A stretch of 52,307 nucleotides of DNA from Bacteroidales bacterium (lineage in GTDB: Bacteria; Bacteroidota; Bacteroidia; Bacteroidales; UBA932), in assembly GCA_017631875.1 (NCBI GenBank), contig JAGBSL010000012.1:1-52307 (forward strand). Reading direction: 5' to 3'. Position numbers and translations under genes: made by a program. Shown here in pieces: positions 14,301 through 22,211 of the stretch. Position 1 is the first letter of the stretch. Every line of letters begins with the position of its first letter. The notes under the pieces were generated by a model. That model did no database searches, was not told the DNA's origin, and was given only the letters and a program-made list of their open reading frames with translations.

Positions 14301-17127
14301 CTTTTTCAACTGCCTCCTCGATGGCAGCAAGCGAGTTCTCCTGTTCAGCCAGAATTGCAGAATGAACGCCTTCCGTAGACAGCGGATAGCACAGTTCCAT
14401 GAGAAAATCATATTCATCTTTCAGGATTTCTCCGCCTGCGACATTGAAGGCCTTTTCACGGAACACCTTGACCTTCTCTTCCAACGAATCGATAAGAGAA
14501 AGTATCTCAGGCAGGGAGTTCAAAGCTGTCTCTACGGAACCGTCATACTCCGTAGTGCCGATTCCTCGAAGAGGATTCTCAGAAGGGTTTCCGATGATGG
14601 CAAGCACTGTCTTAAGTTCATCCAGCGCGATCTCCATCCTTGCAACCATCTCACCGGTTACGGTCTCCGCTTTTGATGCCGTCATGGCAAATTCAGGACA
14701 CTCTTCGTCTATGGAAGCATATCTCGATATGCAGTCATAGAGCGACATACCCAATGGATATGCCTTATGCAGCGCCTGGACGCATGCATTCATTTCGTCG
14801 CGCACGCTGTTGATATGCTCTGCCTCGATACAATACTCCTCAGGAGACCTGGTCATGGCGACTTCCGTAGTGCGCTTAAGCTGCGCAAGGACACTGGACT
14901 TCTTGGCCTTGTTGGAATGGAGTTCCAGACAGAACGGACCCAATCCTATTGAGTTAAGCCTGTTCTGCACCACCTCCAGCGCAGCCATCTTCTCCGCCAC
15001 GAAAAGCACCTTCTTTCCTCTGTATAAGGCATTTGCAATGATATTGGTGATAGTCTGGGACTTTCCTGTGCCCGGAGGGCCATGAAGGATGAAGCTCTTG
15101 CCGCTGAGGGCAGCGGTTATCGCCTCGATCTGCGACGAGTCTGCGCTTATAGGCAGGAGCAGGTCACCGGCTCTGAACTTCTTGTCCAGGTCATCAGTCT
15201 CATTGATTTCCACATTAATGGTAGGGTCCACCACGCCGCTCATCAGGCTGGAGACGATAGGACTCTCTGCGAGTATGTCGGAGTGGGTGTGGATATCATT
15301 CCACATTATGAACTTGTTGAAGGAGAAGTTACCCAAGACAGCCTGATCGACCACATCCCAGTTCTTCTGCTCCATGATCTTCGTCCTTACCGTATTGAAT
15401 ACCAGCGAAATGTCTATGCCGCTTCCATCCTTCGGCAGCGGATCGAGGCCTCCTATGGTGATATCGAACATCTGGCGCAGAAGCTCCAGAAGCGTGATGT
15501 TCAACATCGTATCCTCATCCCTGCTCCTGAGCATATAGCCGCTGGAAGCAGACCTCCTGACCAGCTCTACAGGCACAAGAAGAATAGGAGCATATCTAGG
15601 CTTCTGGCTGGAAGGATTCTCATACCATCTGAGCAGACCAAGAGCCAGATACAGCGTATTGGCTCCGTTCTCCTCCATAGAAGTCTTGGCAGTCCTATAC
15701 AAGTGTGTAAGGGATGCCCTCAACGGGCCCTCCTCAAGATATGCATGTATCCTGTTCTGCCTGAGTTCCTGCTGGATGACCTCGTGGATCGGGTCAGTCG
15801 CATTGACAGACTTATAGAGGCCGTTGCTCAGGAGCTCACAATCCCAATCCTGAGGCTTAGGACACACTCTGAAATCCTCGTTATTGGCCAAGGCATCCTC
15901 CAGCATGCCGATATTGGCAGAGATGAAAGGTATCGTGCCCTTTGTCATCCTGAGATTAAGCAGATTATTCCTGAGGGTCAGGTCCAGGAGTTTCCTCTCC
16001 CAGATGGTCTTCTTGCTGACTACCGCCTCGACATCTATGACAAGGTCAGTCGCGCTCATATCTGTCGGAGCAGCATTAGCCCTAGGTTCATCACAGTCTT
16101 CGACCACGTAGTTTCCTTCATCATCGACGGTCCTGAGCGGCAGAGGCCTGATCTGGCCTATCCTGGCCCTGCACACATCAAGGAAGTACGAGAATCTATC
16201 AGGATTCATTATCTCATGCTTAGCCGCATCGCAAGCCTTGTCGAAGCTCGCCTTGCTGCCCTCGTTCATGGCCGTACACTCCACGACAAGTATCTCGTTC
16301 ATACCATCGGCCATACGCTTGGAAATCAGCGCAGGATCATCATTTATGCTGTCAGGGAACGAATCCGGAATCAGCCAGCAGCCGGCAAAGGCATGATTGT
16401 CGGTCAAGACCACCAACGGATGCAGACCGGCCGCCTCAAGGCAGCTGGCATACAGCATCGTCATGTCAAGGCAGTTACCCATCTTGAGGGTCATGATCTC
16501 ATCTACGGTCCTGATCCTCTGGCCTTGCGACTCAAAGCTGGCCGGCGCCACACAATAAGTGATCGCCTTCTCGGCAATGGCTTCATAGATTGCAGCCATC
16601 TGGTATTTCACCCTATTAGGATCCCTGCTGATGTAGGCATCCAAAGACGGATTGCCCGTCCACCTGCCAAGGAACTCGGACGCACGCTTGTTGATGACGG
16701 CCACTCCCGGATGGTTCGGAGTCGAGAATGCCGCCAGACTTTCAGGCATGACGCCCGAGCCACTCCACTCATTGAAAGTGAGGATGGATATATTGCAATG
16801 CTTTTCGGCAAGCAGCTCGTCGCTGGATCTGGCCGTAAGGTTTATGGTGCCGGCGATCCTTTCGGTAAGGCTGGCAAGATAATCCGTCGAGAGCGTTATC
16901 GGCACCACGGAAATCCTCTTGGACGTGCCCGGAGCAAGCGAATCCAGATGCTGGGAATACTCCAGCGCAAACTGCGGCTCGAAATTAACGGAAAGATCGA
17001 TGTCATCGACCTGCTCGTCACCTGTGTTCCTTAAAACGATTTCACGGATAACCGGCACATGATTCTGCTGCAATGCAAAATTTATCACCGGAATATAGCT
17101 CAAACTGATTTCCAGACCTTTACTCAT
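11332..17127 (-). CDS. Giant transglutaminase-DUF4011-SF1 helicase-Vsr-like-DUF3320 protein (Hhe-like defence candidate)
   Basis: One frame of 1931 residues. After a beta-rich N-terminus comes a transglutaminase-like domain (about 175-250) with Cys219 in MGNCLDM and His245 in DNHAFAGCW. DUF4011 begins about 374 (WERKLLDLTLRNNLLNLR). The helicase has Walker A GPPGTGKS at 683-690, Walker B FDEASQMP near 1305 followed by VVGDPKQLPP, and C-terminal motifs QGDERDVILFS and RRLNVAVSRAR. A Vsr/DUF559-like nuclease fold (about 1600-1700; GYKVDVAVV, KLGWNIWRLWAMDWW) and a DUF3320 region near the C-terminus follow. The DUF4011-helicase-Vsr order matches, as I recall, the single-gene anti-phage protein Hhe. 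An ATP-driven nuclease acting on foreign DNA is likely. A short leader and a -7 box precede it. Confidence 0.85.
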   Translation of the reverse strand: MSKGLEISLSYIPVINFALQQNHVPVIREIVLRNTGDEQVDDIDLSVNFEPQFALEYSQHLDSLAPGTSKRISVVPITLSTDYLASLTERIAGTINLTARSSDELLAEKHCNISILTFNEWSGSGVMPESLAAFSTPNHPGVAVINKRASEFLGRWTGNPSLDAYISRDPNRVKYQMAAIYEAIAEKAITYCVAPASFESQGQRIRTVDEIMTLKMGNCLDMTMLYASCLEAAGLHPLVVLTDNHAFAGCWLIPDSFPDSINDDPALISKRMADGMNEILVVECTAMNEGSKASFDKACDAAKHEIMNPDRFSYFLDVCRARIGQIRPLPLRTVDDEGNYVVEDCDEPRANAAPTDMSATDLVIDVEAVVSKKTIWERKLLDLTLRNNLLNLRMTKGTIPFISANIGMLEDALANNEDFRVCPKPQDWDCELLSNGLYKSVNATDPIHEVIQQELRQNRIHAYLEEGPLRASLTHLYRTAKTSMEENGANTLYLALGLLRWYENPSSQKPRYAPILLVPVELVRRSASSGYMLRSRDEDTMLNITLLELLRQMFDITIGGLDPLPKDGSGIDISLVFNTVRTKIMEQKNWDVVDQAVLGNFSFNKFIMWNDIHTHSDILAESPIVSSLMSGVVDPTINVEINETDDLDKKFRAGDLLLPISADSSQIEAITAALSGKSFILHGPPGTGKSQTITNIIANALYRGKKVLFVAEKMAALEVVQNRLNSIGLGPFCLELHSNKAKKSSVLAQLKRTTEVAMTRSPEEYCIEAEHINSVRDEMNACVQALHKAYPLGMSLYDCISRYASIDEECPEFAMTASKAETVTGEMVARMEIALDELKTVLAIIGNPSENPLRGIGTTEYDGSVETALNSLPEILSLIDSLEEKVKVFREKAFNVAGGEILKDEYDFLMELCYPLSTEGVHSAILAEQENSLAAIEEAVEKGVLRDSLRKQLAAEYGEDIFEVDAKAYDAQWRDIQSKMALVKFFASRSFLKKLASYCSKPVPAEQVLAVLKQLRTFQEADRFITDLKLGNLFIRNVLNGYDTDWNKVRESCVMARNVRTAVGKRMTGQQRVDAVLGTLAGVLTAEGYDVFNCILDEREMLRYRLARAVDTLGARMPEPSGDVFACAREFVSRWHSGKDKIRSWVLYNRHLDSVVDIGFSEIAKQISSGSYGPDVLKDAFHKVLYRAYAEYVLTQEQELQLFHGVLFEEKIRRFRGLCKDFETLTREELFAKIASSLPALQREASRTSEVGILQRNIQNGCRGISLRNFFASIQDLLHRMCPCMLMSPMSVAQYIKAGGMKFDLVIFDEASQMPTCEAVGTIARGSSIIVVGDPKQLPPTTFFNANTFDEDNPHIEDLESILDDCLALNLPSKYLRWHYRSKHESLIAFSNSKYYENKLHTFPSPDDLCTKIGYQHVDGVYDRGGSRQNRAEAEAIMKEIERRLSDPILSKMSIGVVTFNTNQQSLLEDMLNDLFVRRPDLEKVAFECEEPIFIKNLENVQGDERDVILFSIGYGQDKAGRVTLNFGPLNRDGGWRRLNVAVSRARYEMKVFSTLRSEQIDLRRTQAEGVAGLKEFLEYAERGETLSSSEAPAAGSSDGLVEAVAKAIREEGYEVRTNIGSSGYKVDVAVVNPSDPDTYIFGILCDGYNYASSRSARDREIVQVGVLRKLGWNIWRLWAMDWWTDKEAAVAEICSKIEDAVAGRYVEVEEEPIRLYNSGFTAVGASVEEVGAEVDKDVEPLSHEPESASGLVPYTFAELVSFPLTADGIASGFYDDIIKGYIAEVIEAEAPIKHDLLCKRVLRAIDIVRMGPRVAARMQSIIDSMNLKKTEEIGPVYWKDSQDPQSYSLIRYSNEREAMHIPDMESKNAALYVLKQQGAMPFESLIREMGKTFGYSRTGDNVYMAMMSGIELAARLSLVDMSNSDRISVK

Positions 17128-17146
17128 ATTATTATACTTGCGGATT

Positions 17147-17154
17147 CAAAGTTA
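17147..17154 (-). promoter_or_regulatory. Candidate -7 box for the giant helicase gene
   Basis: TAACTTTG on the minus strand, 19 nt before the start codon, leaves only a very short leader. The -33 region is not recognisable. Confidence 0.5.
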
Positions 17155-17199
17155 TAATATGATACGGAATCATTGGAATTTTGTGATGCATTATTTAGC

Positions 17200-17232
17200 A
17201 AAAAAACTCCCGGAACTTTGCAGTCCCGGGAG
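17200..17232 (-). terminator. Rho-independent terminator of the M13 peptidase gene
   Basis: Read on the minus strand, CTCCCGG (17226-17232) pairs with CCGGGAG (17207-17213). It is followed by seven T residues, the + strand A-run at 17200-17206. It separates the peptidase gene from the giant helicase gene. Confidence 0.88.
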
Positions 17233-17240
17233 CATTTCGG

Positions 17241-17281
17241 CCCTGCTCGGGCCGGGCCAAAAATTCGAAGAATTTTTGGCC
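17241..17281 (-). repeat. Paired hairpins behind the M13 peptidase gene
   Basis: A perfect 12-bp stem GGCCAAAAATTC/GAATTTTTGGCC (17255-17266/17270-17281, loop GAA) abuts the peptidase stop codon. A second stem GGCCC-gagca-GGGCC partly shares its bases, so the two could be alternative folds. The second hairpin with its tail GGGCCGAAAT recurs at 43181-43200. Confidence 0.6.
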
Positions 17282-19314
17282 TACCAGATCACCACTCGTT
17301 CCTCCTCTGGAAGGAACATGGCTCCGTCGGTGATGCCGAAGGCATCGTAGAAGGTCTGGATGTTGCGGAGGGTCGCGTTCACGCGGTTCTTGCCGAGCGA
17401 GTGCACATCGACCTTTGTCAGGCGGGCAGCCTCCTCGTCGCGGATGTTCTGGCCCCAGATGGTTGCGTATGAAATATAGAAGCGCTGCGCTGCTGTGAAA
17501 CCGTCAATCGGCTCAGGCTCGCCGGCAGTCTCGAATGTGTTCTGGAGTGCTGTGTAAGCCACTCTGAGACCACCCTGGTCAGCGATATTCTCGCCAAGAG
17601 AAAGAGCTCCGTCAGCCATAAGGGCAGGCTGACCGTCCTTTGCAGGGAGAATCACGATCTTGTTGAACTGATCCACGAGGATATCTGTGCGCTCCTTGAA
17701 TGCAGCGGCATCAGCCTCTGTCCACCAGTTGGCCATGTTGCCGTCCTTGTCGAACTCACGTCCCTGATCGTCGAAGCCGTGTGTCATCTCGTGTCCGATC
17801 ACCACTCCGATAGCACCGTAGTTCACAGCATCATCGGCAGATGGATTGTAGAACGGAGGCTGGAGGATAGCTGCAGGGAAGCAGATCTCGTTGGTTGTAG
17901 GGTTGTAGTATGCATTTACTGTCTGAGGTGACATGAACCATCTTTCGCGGTCCACCTCTTTACCGAGGTCAGCAAGATTGTCCGCTGTGTACCAAGCATT
18001 TGCACGCTTGACATTCTCCCAATATGAAACCTCAGGATCGATTGTAAGGGTCGAATAGTCCTTCCACTTGTCAGGATAGCCGATCTTCACTGTGAATGTG
18101 TTGAGTTTCTCATGAGCCTTGGCCTTTGTCTCGTCCGACATCCACTCGAGGGCATCGATGTGCTGGCCAAGCGCCACCTGGAGGTTCTTCACCATCTGGG
18201 TCATGCGCACCTTGTCGCTCTCAGGGAAATACTTCTTCACGTATACCTGGCCGATTGCATCCGAAAGGAGTCTGTTAGGCACTCCCATCGCGCGCTTCCA
18301 GCGCGGACGCATCTCCTGCTGGCCTGACATCTGACGGCCGAAGAAGTCGAAATGGGCAGCATAAAGCTCATCACCAACATAACCTGCAGCGCTGGCAATG
18401 ACGCTTGCAGCGAGATATGTCTTCACTGTCTCAATATCCTCGTTGTTATAAAGTCCTATAACGGCCTCAATGACCTCAGGCTGGCCTACGATGACCTTGT
18501 CAAACTCACCTATGCCCATCTGGCCGAAATATGCGTTCCAGTTGAAATCTGGATACTTTGCAAGAAGTTCCTCCTTGGTCATGGCATTGTAGTTGGCTGT
18601 CACGTTGCGAAGCTCCACATTGCTGCGGAACGCCTCTGCCATCTTGGTCTCGAACGCGAGCACCTTCTGGGCTGCAGCGGCAGCATCTTCCCAACCGAGC
18701 ATTGTAAATGCCTTGGTAAGCCACTGCACATATCCCTCGCGGAGGGCCTGATTTGCAGCCTCGAGGTAATAGTCACGGTTGCCCATTCCAAGACCGGCCT
18801 GGTCGATATAGAGCACGTTCATGGTGCTGTTGAGAAGGTCAGCGCTCACGCCTGTGCTGAACATCGGATTGCTTGAGCATGTGTGGATGATTGCGAGAGC
18901 ATAAGGAAGGTACTCACGGCTGTTCACCGACATGAGTCTGTCTATATCAGCCTTCAAAGGAGCCACGCCCTCAGTATTCAGACGCACTGAATCGAGACCC
19001 ATATTATAAAGGTCGGCGATCTTCTGATCCACAGTGCCCGGCTTTGCCTTAGACTTGGCGATATCTGCGAAAAGCTCATTCAGACGCACCTCGTTGGTCT
19101 CACGCAGCTGGTCGAATGTACCATAGCGTGCGAACTCTGGCTTCAGCGGATTCGCAGCCTGCCAGCCACCGGTTGCATACTGATAGAAATCGTCATTGAG
19201 AGCCACGCTCTCATCAAAATTTGCAGGATTGATAGCAGGCACCTGCTCAGCCTGCTTCACGTTACAACCCACCATAAGTGCAATTGTCGAAAAGGTTAAC
19301 AGTAGTTTCTTCAT
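17281..19314 (-). CDS. pepO: M13-family metallopeptidase (PepO/neprilysin-like), lipoprotein
   Basis: A 677-residue zinc endopeptidase. The start at 19314 (MKKLLLTFSTIALMVGC) gives a lipoprotein signal with its cysteine at residue 17; a longer frame from 19341 would overlap the promoter. The hallmarks of M13 are all present: the substrate-binding NAYY, the zinc motif HEMTH in VIGHEMTHGFDDQG (about residue 508), and the third ligand in GENIADQGG. It ends with the family's usual W. M13 enzymes cleave small peptides, and here the lipid anchor places it in the periplasm or on the cell surface. A -7 box lies about 25 nt upstream and a strong terminator follows, so it is a single-gene unit. Confidence 0.95.
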   Translation of the reverse strand: MKKLLLTFSTIALMVGCNVKQAEQVPAINPANFDESVALNDDFYQYATGGWQAANPLKPEFARYGTFDQLRETNEVRLNELFADIAKSKAKPGTVDQKIADLYNMGLDSVRLNTEGVAPLKADIDRLMSVNSREYLPYALAIIHTCSSNPMFSTGVSADLLNSTMNVLYIDQAGLGMGNRDYYLEAANQALREGYVQWLTKAFTMLGWEDAAAAAQKVLAFETKMAEAFRSNVELRNVTANYNAMTKEELLAKYPDFNWNAYFGQMGIGEFDKVIVGQPEVIEAVIGLYNNEDIETVKTYLAASVIASAAGYVGDELYAAHFDFFGRQMSGQQEMRPRWKRAMGVPNRLLSDAIGQVYVKKYFPESDKVRMTQMVKNLQVALGQHIDALEWMSDETKAKAHEKLNTFTVKIGYPDKWKDYSTLTIDPEVSYWENVKRANAWYTADNLADLGKEVDRERWFMSPQTVNAYYNPTTNEICFPAAILQPPFYNPSADDAVNYGAIGVVIGHEMTHGFDDQGREFDKDGNMANWWTEADAAAFKERTDILVDQFNKIVILPAKDGQPALMADGALSLGENIADQGGLRVAYTALQNTFETAGEPEPIDGFTAAQRFYISYATIWGQNIRDEEAARLTKVDVHSLGKNRVNATLRNIQTFYDAFGITDGAMFLPEEERVVIW

Positions 19315-19338
19315 GATATTATTTTCAAGCTTAGTCCA

Positions 19339-19346
19339 CAAATGTA
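19339..19346 (-). promoter_or_regulatory. Candidate -7 box for the M13 peptidase gene
   Basis: TACATTTG on the minus strand fits TAnnTTTG and lies 24 nt before the chosen start at 19314. It supports that start over the upstream ATG at 19341. The -33 element is not clear. Confidence 0.5.
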
Positions 19347-19360
19347 ATCATTTTTCTGCT

Positions 19361-20746
19361 CTACTCCAGTATGCTTCTCACAAGAGATACTCCAGCCTGC
19401 TTCATCTGCTCTTCGGTAGTGACTTCCAGATATGTCAGATTCAGTGGGCAGCCTACCGCTGTGGACACTTCTGACTCAAGCATGATCAGATCGTCGATAC
19501 CCGCATTCAAGAACGCCTCAATCCGTGGAACCTTATATAAAAGTTCCGAATCCTTTTTCTTGAAATAGATATAATCCGCAGTAATGGCAAAAGCTCTGGC
19601 GGTCACTTCATAATCAGACTTCTTCGTTATCGAGTTTATTTCGTTGAAATGCCTTATCCAAGACGCATCGTCTCTGATCTTCCGCATTCTTCTGGTATTG
19701 AGCCATCTGTTTTCCGACCAGCACGACAGTTCCATATCACGGATATCCCCATAGTCATCCGAAGTGCACAACGTGGCTCCTACCTGCATACCTTCAGACA
19801 GACATCCTTTCTGCACAAGTTCCCCTATACCATCGGAAGGGACCAAAAGAGCAAGTATCCGATCATTGTCATAGAAGAGATTCATCTCATATTTCCTATA
19901 AAATCTGTCATTGTAATCCTTCAGAAGCTGCCTGACCGTGTATACGCTGTTATCTTCGGATTCAAAATGCCATATGGTCTTCTGGTCTTCCGCCTCGACA
20001 TCTTCCCAGTACCCGTTAATATCCAGATATGCGCGCTGTATATCATTCACTGCTTCAAGCAGATTCCCAGGCGAACTGTTATTGTACAACACAAGCAATA
20101 TCTCCGACAGAGAATAGATCATCATCAATCTATTCGGCCGCACATCACTTTCCAACAGTTCTTTCCGCTTCCTGTCGACAATGGCATACCTTTGCAGCGA
20201 TGAAGAATGCTCCAAAGCCTCATCCATCTTCACGAACATCCGTTCGCAGTCCATGCGAATGTCAAGCACATCGCCCGAATCCTTCCTATTCTGGAACGAA
20301 GGTATGATGTCCCATAGTATGAGGAGCATTATAGGCAACACATAATCACTGACATCCACATAATCATGCTGCATCTTTTCCAGATCCGCAAGCAGCTGCT
20401 TGTCTGAATTATCAATTTCTCCTGAGCAGAAAAACTCGATCAAAGCAGCAAAGCCATCTGTATTGCTGTTAAAATACTTATGCCTTCGGAACTCTGCCAC
20501 ATATTTACTTGCAGATATGTAATCTGTCAATAAGGAAATCAGGTCCAGATCAGAACTTATCTTTTTTGCATATACTGCATCCAAGGCCGAGAGTATAGCC
20601 TGCTTTATAAAGTGGTTATTACCTCCTATCCTTCCGAAGTTCCTTGTGCCTTCGCTATATCCGAGTGCCTGATACAGTTCTTCATCGGTACTGAAGAGAA
20701 GTCGTGTTCTTGATATGCCGTTAAGATAATCCTGATGGGTATACAT
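19361..20746 (-). CDS. Protein of unknown function (461 aa)
   Basis: I take the start at ATG 20746 (MYTHQDYLNGISRTRL). The open frame continues far upstream, but that extension is antisense to the neighbouring plus-strand gene and passes through the promoter region. The protein is soluble, acidic and mostly helical, without signal peptide or recognised motif. Segments such as LEKMQHDYVDVSDYVLPIM and NRLMMIYSLSEILLVLYNN are amphipathic, and the second half (FESEDNSVYTVRQLLKDYND) has mixed alpha/beta character. It is more A/T-rich than the peptidase and hut genes, which may point to lateral acquisition. It is divergent from a two-gene operon of small membrane-associated proteins. Confidence 0.65.
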   Translation of the reverse strand: MYTHQDYLNGISRTRLLFSTDEELYQALGYSEGTRNFGRIGGNNHFIKQAILSALDAVYAKKISSDLDLISLLTDYISASKYVAEFRRHKYFNSNTDGFAALIEFFCSGEIDNSDKQLLADLEKMQHDYVDVSDYVLPIMLLILWDIIPSFQNRKDSGDVLDIRMDCERMFVKMDEALEHSSSLQRYAIVDRKRKELLESDVRPNRLMMIYSLSEILLVLYNNSSPGNLLEAVNDIQRAYLDINGYWEDVEAEDQKTIWHFESEDNSVYTVRQLLKDYNDRFYRKYEMNLFYDNDRILALLVPSDGIGELVQKGCLSEGMQVGATLCTSDDYGDIRDMELSCWSENRWLNTRRMRKIRDDASWIRHFNEINSITKKSDYEVTARAFAITADYIYFKKKDSELLYKVPRIEAFLNAGIDDLIMLESEVSTAVGCPLNLTYLEVTTEEQMKQAGVSLVRSILE

Positions 20747-20791
20747 AGATGGTGATGTCTCTAAAATATGCTTTAAATATACTAATAAATG

Positions 20792-20799
20792 CAAATTTA
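20792..20799 (-). promoter_or_regulatory. Candidate -7 box for the 461-residue protein gene
   Basis: TAAATTTG on the minus strand, 45 nt before the chosen start at 20746. It supports that start over longer readings of the frame. Confidence 0.45.
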
Positions 20800-20852
20800 A
20801 CCATATTTCGTCCTCAGCGACATTCAAGCAGACAAAACCTGCAAAACCTTGA

Positions 20853-20860
20853 TACCTTTG
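20853..20860 (+). promoter_or_regulatory. Candidate -7 box for the 20880-21701 operon
   Basis: TACCTTTG fits TAnnTTTG and lies 19 nt before the start at 20880. No convincing -33 TTG occurs at 19-nt spacing. Confidence 0.5.
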
Positions 20861-20879
20861 CAAAAAACAAAACAAAATC

Positions 20880-21284
20880 ATGAAAACAGTAACCACTGCC
20901 GCCGATTTAGGAAAGGCAATCAAGAATGGAGAAAGCGAGATCGCGATCGAAGGTGATCTGGCACAGAAAGTAATCAGAATCAAGGCAACCGGTAACGTGG
21001 CCTGGGCCATTGCTCTAGGAGCCGTAACAATAGGAATCGCCGCCATCCTGGCGTCGCCTAGCGTGGTAACGGGCCCTGCAGGAATAGTCGTTGAAGGAAC
21101 ACTTGTGACGCTCGCTACAACCACATGCGCAGCTGCTGTTGCCATCTGGGGAGTAAAGACCACCGTCGCCGCAATATCCATTGGAGTTGGAGGGCAAAAC
21201 GTCAAGGCACTGCGCAGACTTAAGGATAATTACGAAATCGTCCAGAAGGGTTCGTCCAAAGTAATAATAAGAAAAACAAAATAA
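20880..21284 (+). CDS. Small membrane-associated protein of unknown function
   Basis: A 134-residue protein. The N-terminus is short and charged (MKTVTTAADLGKAIKNGESE) and runs into an IEGDLAQKVIRIKATG strand. Two glycine/alanine-rich hydrophobic segments follow at about 39-60 and 66-100. The C-terminus is basic (LRRLKDNYEIVQKGSSKVIIRKTK). I have seen this arrangement in small hypothetical proteins of many bacteria but know of no function. The glycine-rich hairpin of helices could insert in a membrane. It is the first gene of a two-gene operon, 12 nt before the YkvA-type gene, and may act with it. Confidence 0.75.
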   Translation: MKTVTTAADLGKAIKNGESEIAIEGDLAQKVIRIKATGNVAWAIALGAVTIGIAAILASPSVVTGPAGIVVEGTLVTLATTTCAAAVAIWGVKTTVAAISIGVGGQNVKALRRLKDNYEIVQKGSSKVIIRKTK

Positions 21285-21296
21285 ATAACTACAATC

Positions 21297-21701
21297 ATGG
21301 AAAACAACACACCAAAAGACACAACTGAGTATCAGAAGCATTATTCTGATAAGGGACTGCTCGAGAAGATCGGCGGAGTTTTCAAGAAAGCGGGACTCAA
21401 GATCATTTACTATGCCTTACTGCTGTATTACGTCCTCAAGGACGAGGACACACCGTCACAGCAGAAGCTGATAATAATAGGCGCACTGGGATATTTCATC
21501 CTGCCGGTCGACCTGGTTCCGGACTTCATACCGGTCGCAGGCTTTGCTGACGACGCCGCCGCTTTGCTCGCATGCCTGAAGGCTGTCGGATCAAATGTGA
21601 CACCAAAGATCAAGGCACAGGCCACCCAGAAGCTCAGCGATTGGTTCGACAACGTCGACACCACTAAGCTTGGAGAGTACGACCAGAATTACAATGAGTA
21701 A
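21297..21701 (+). CDS. YkvA/DUF1232-family membrane protein
   Basis: This 134-residue protein has the DUF1232 signature PVDLVPDFIP at residues 70-79, followed by AGFADDAAALL. Hydrophobic stretches lie before and around it (IIYYALLLYYVL, LIIIGALGYFIL). The family is widespread and poorly characterised; members are small inner membrane proteins. The N-terminal KHYSDKGLLEKIGGVFKKAG is amphipathic and may lie on the membrane surface. It follows the preceding small membrane protein gene by 12 nt and converges with the 154-residue acidic protein gene, 15 nt away, without a visible terminator. Confidence 0.88.
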   Translation: MENNTPKDTTEYQKHYSDKGLLEKIGGVFKKAGLKIIYYALLLYYVLKDEDTPSQQKLIIIGALGYFILPVDLVPDFIPVAGFADDAAALLACLKAVGSNVTPKIKAQATQKLSDWFDNVDTTKLGEYDQNYNE

Positions 21702-21716
21702 TTACTGCTGGTCAGA

Positions 21717-22181
21717 CTACTGAAGCACGACGTTCTCTTCGATAAGATCGAGGAGATCGTCTATATCCTCGTATGTCGCTGCTGTGGTGAGGACTGTCAG
21801 GAGCTTACAGGCATCCTCTGAGCCGACTGCAGAGCAGATGAAGTTACATGCGAGGTTATCTTCAGTCTCAAGCTCGAAGCCGAAGGCTGTCCTGCCAAGG
21901 AAGTCATACTCACAGATCGGGCTCTCATCCGGCTGAGGACCATTCTCACCGATAAGGTCGGCATATGTATCCTCTGCCTCAATGAGGGCATCGGAGCCCT
22001 CAGGCATAGGGCCGTAGCTGATCACCACTGACCTTGGATCACCCTCAACAGCAGTGATATCTATCATCGCACACTCTCTGCCGTCAGGTTCTGTGTACAT
22101 CTCAGTCTCCACGCGCCAGATTTCCGGCACCTTAAGCTCGACTCCGCCGAAGCAGACTCTCATCAGTTTTATCTCGTTCAT
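21717..22181 (-). CDS. Acidic protein of unknown function (154 aa)
   Basis: A soluble, very acidic protein with no signal peptide (starts MNEIKLMRVCFGGVELKVPE). The first half alternates strands (VETEMYTEPDGRECAMIDIT, RSVVISYGPMP). The C-terminal helix has DDLLDLIEENVV. I do not recognise it. It lies 30 nt downstream of the AddA-like helicase gene in the same direction, so it may be co-transcribed. A DNA-mimic or accessory role could be imagined from its charge, but nothing in the sequence proves it. Confidence 0.6.
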   Translation of the reverse strand: MNEIKLMRVCFGGVELKVPEIWRVETEMYTEPDGRECAMIDITAVEGDPRSVVISYGPMPEGSDALIEAEDTYADLIGENGPQPDESPICEYDFLGRTAFGFELETEDNLACNFICSAVGSEDACKLLTVLTTAATYEDIDDLLDLIEENVVLQ

Positions 22182-22211
22182 ATATGTTTTGATTTCAATT
22201 CTTCAAAGTTA

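Noticed and set aside
15082..17034. A 650-residue open frame on the plus strand inside the giant helicase gene
   Set aside because: It is exactly antisense to the transglutaminase, DUF4011 and Walker A region of a gene with clear domains. The translation is rich in His, Arg and Ile with no motif. It is a by-product of codon bias.
20747..21205. N-terminal extension of the 461-residue protein to 614 residues
   Set aside because: The extra part is antisense to the gene at 20880 and crosses the -7 boxes of both divergent genes. Its composition (strings of A, V, T, P) is typical of an antisense frame.
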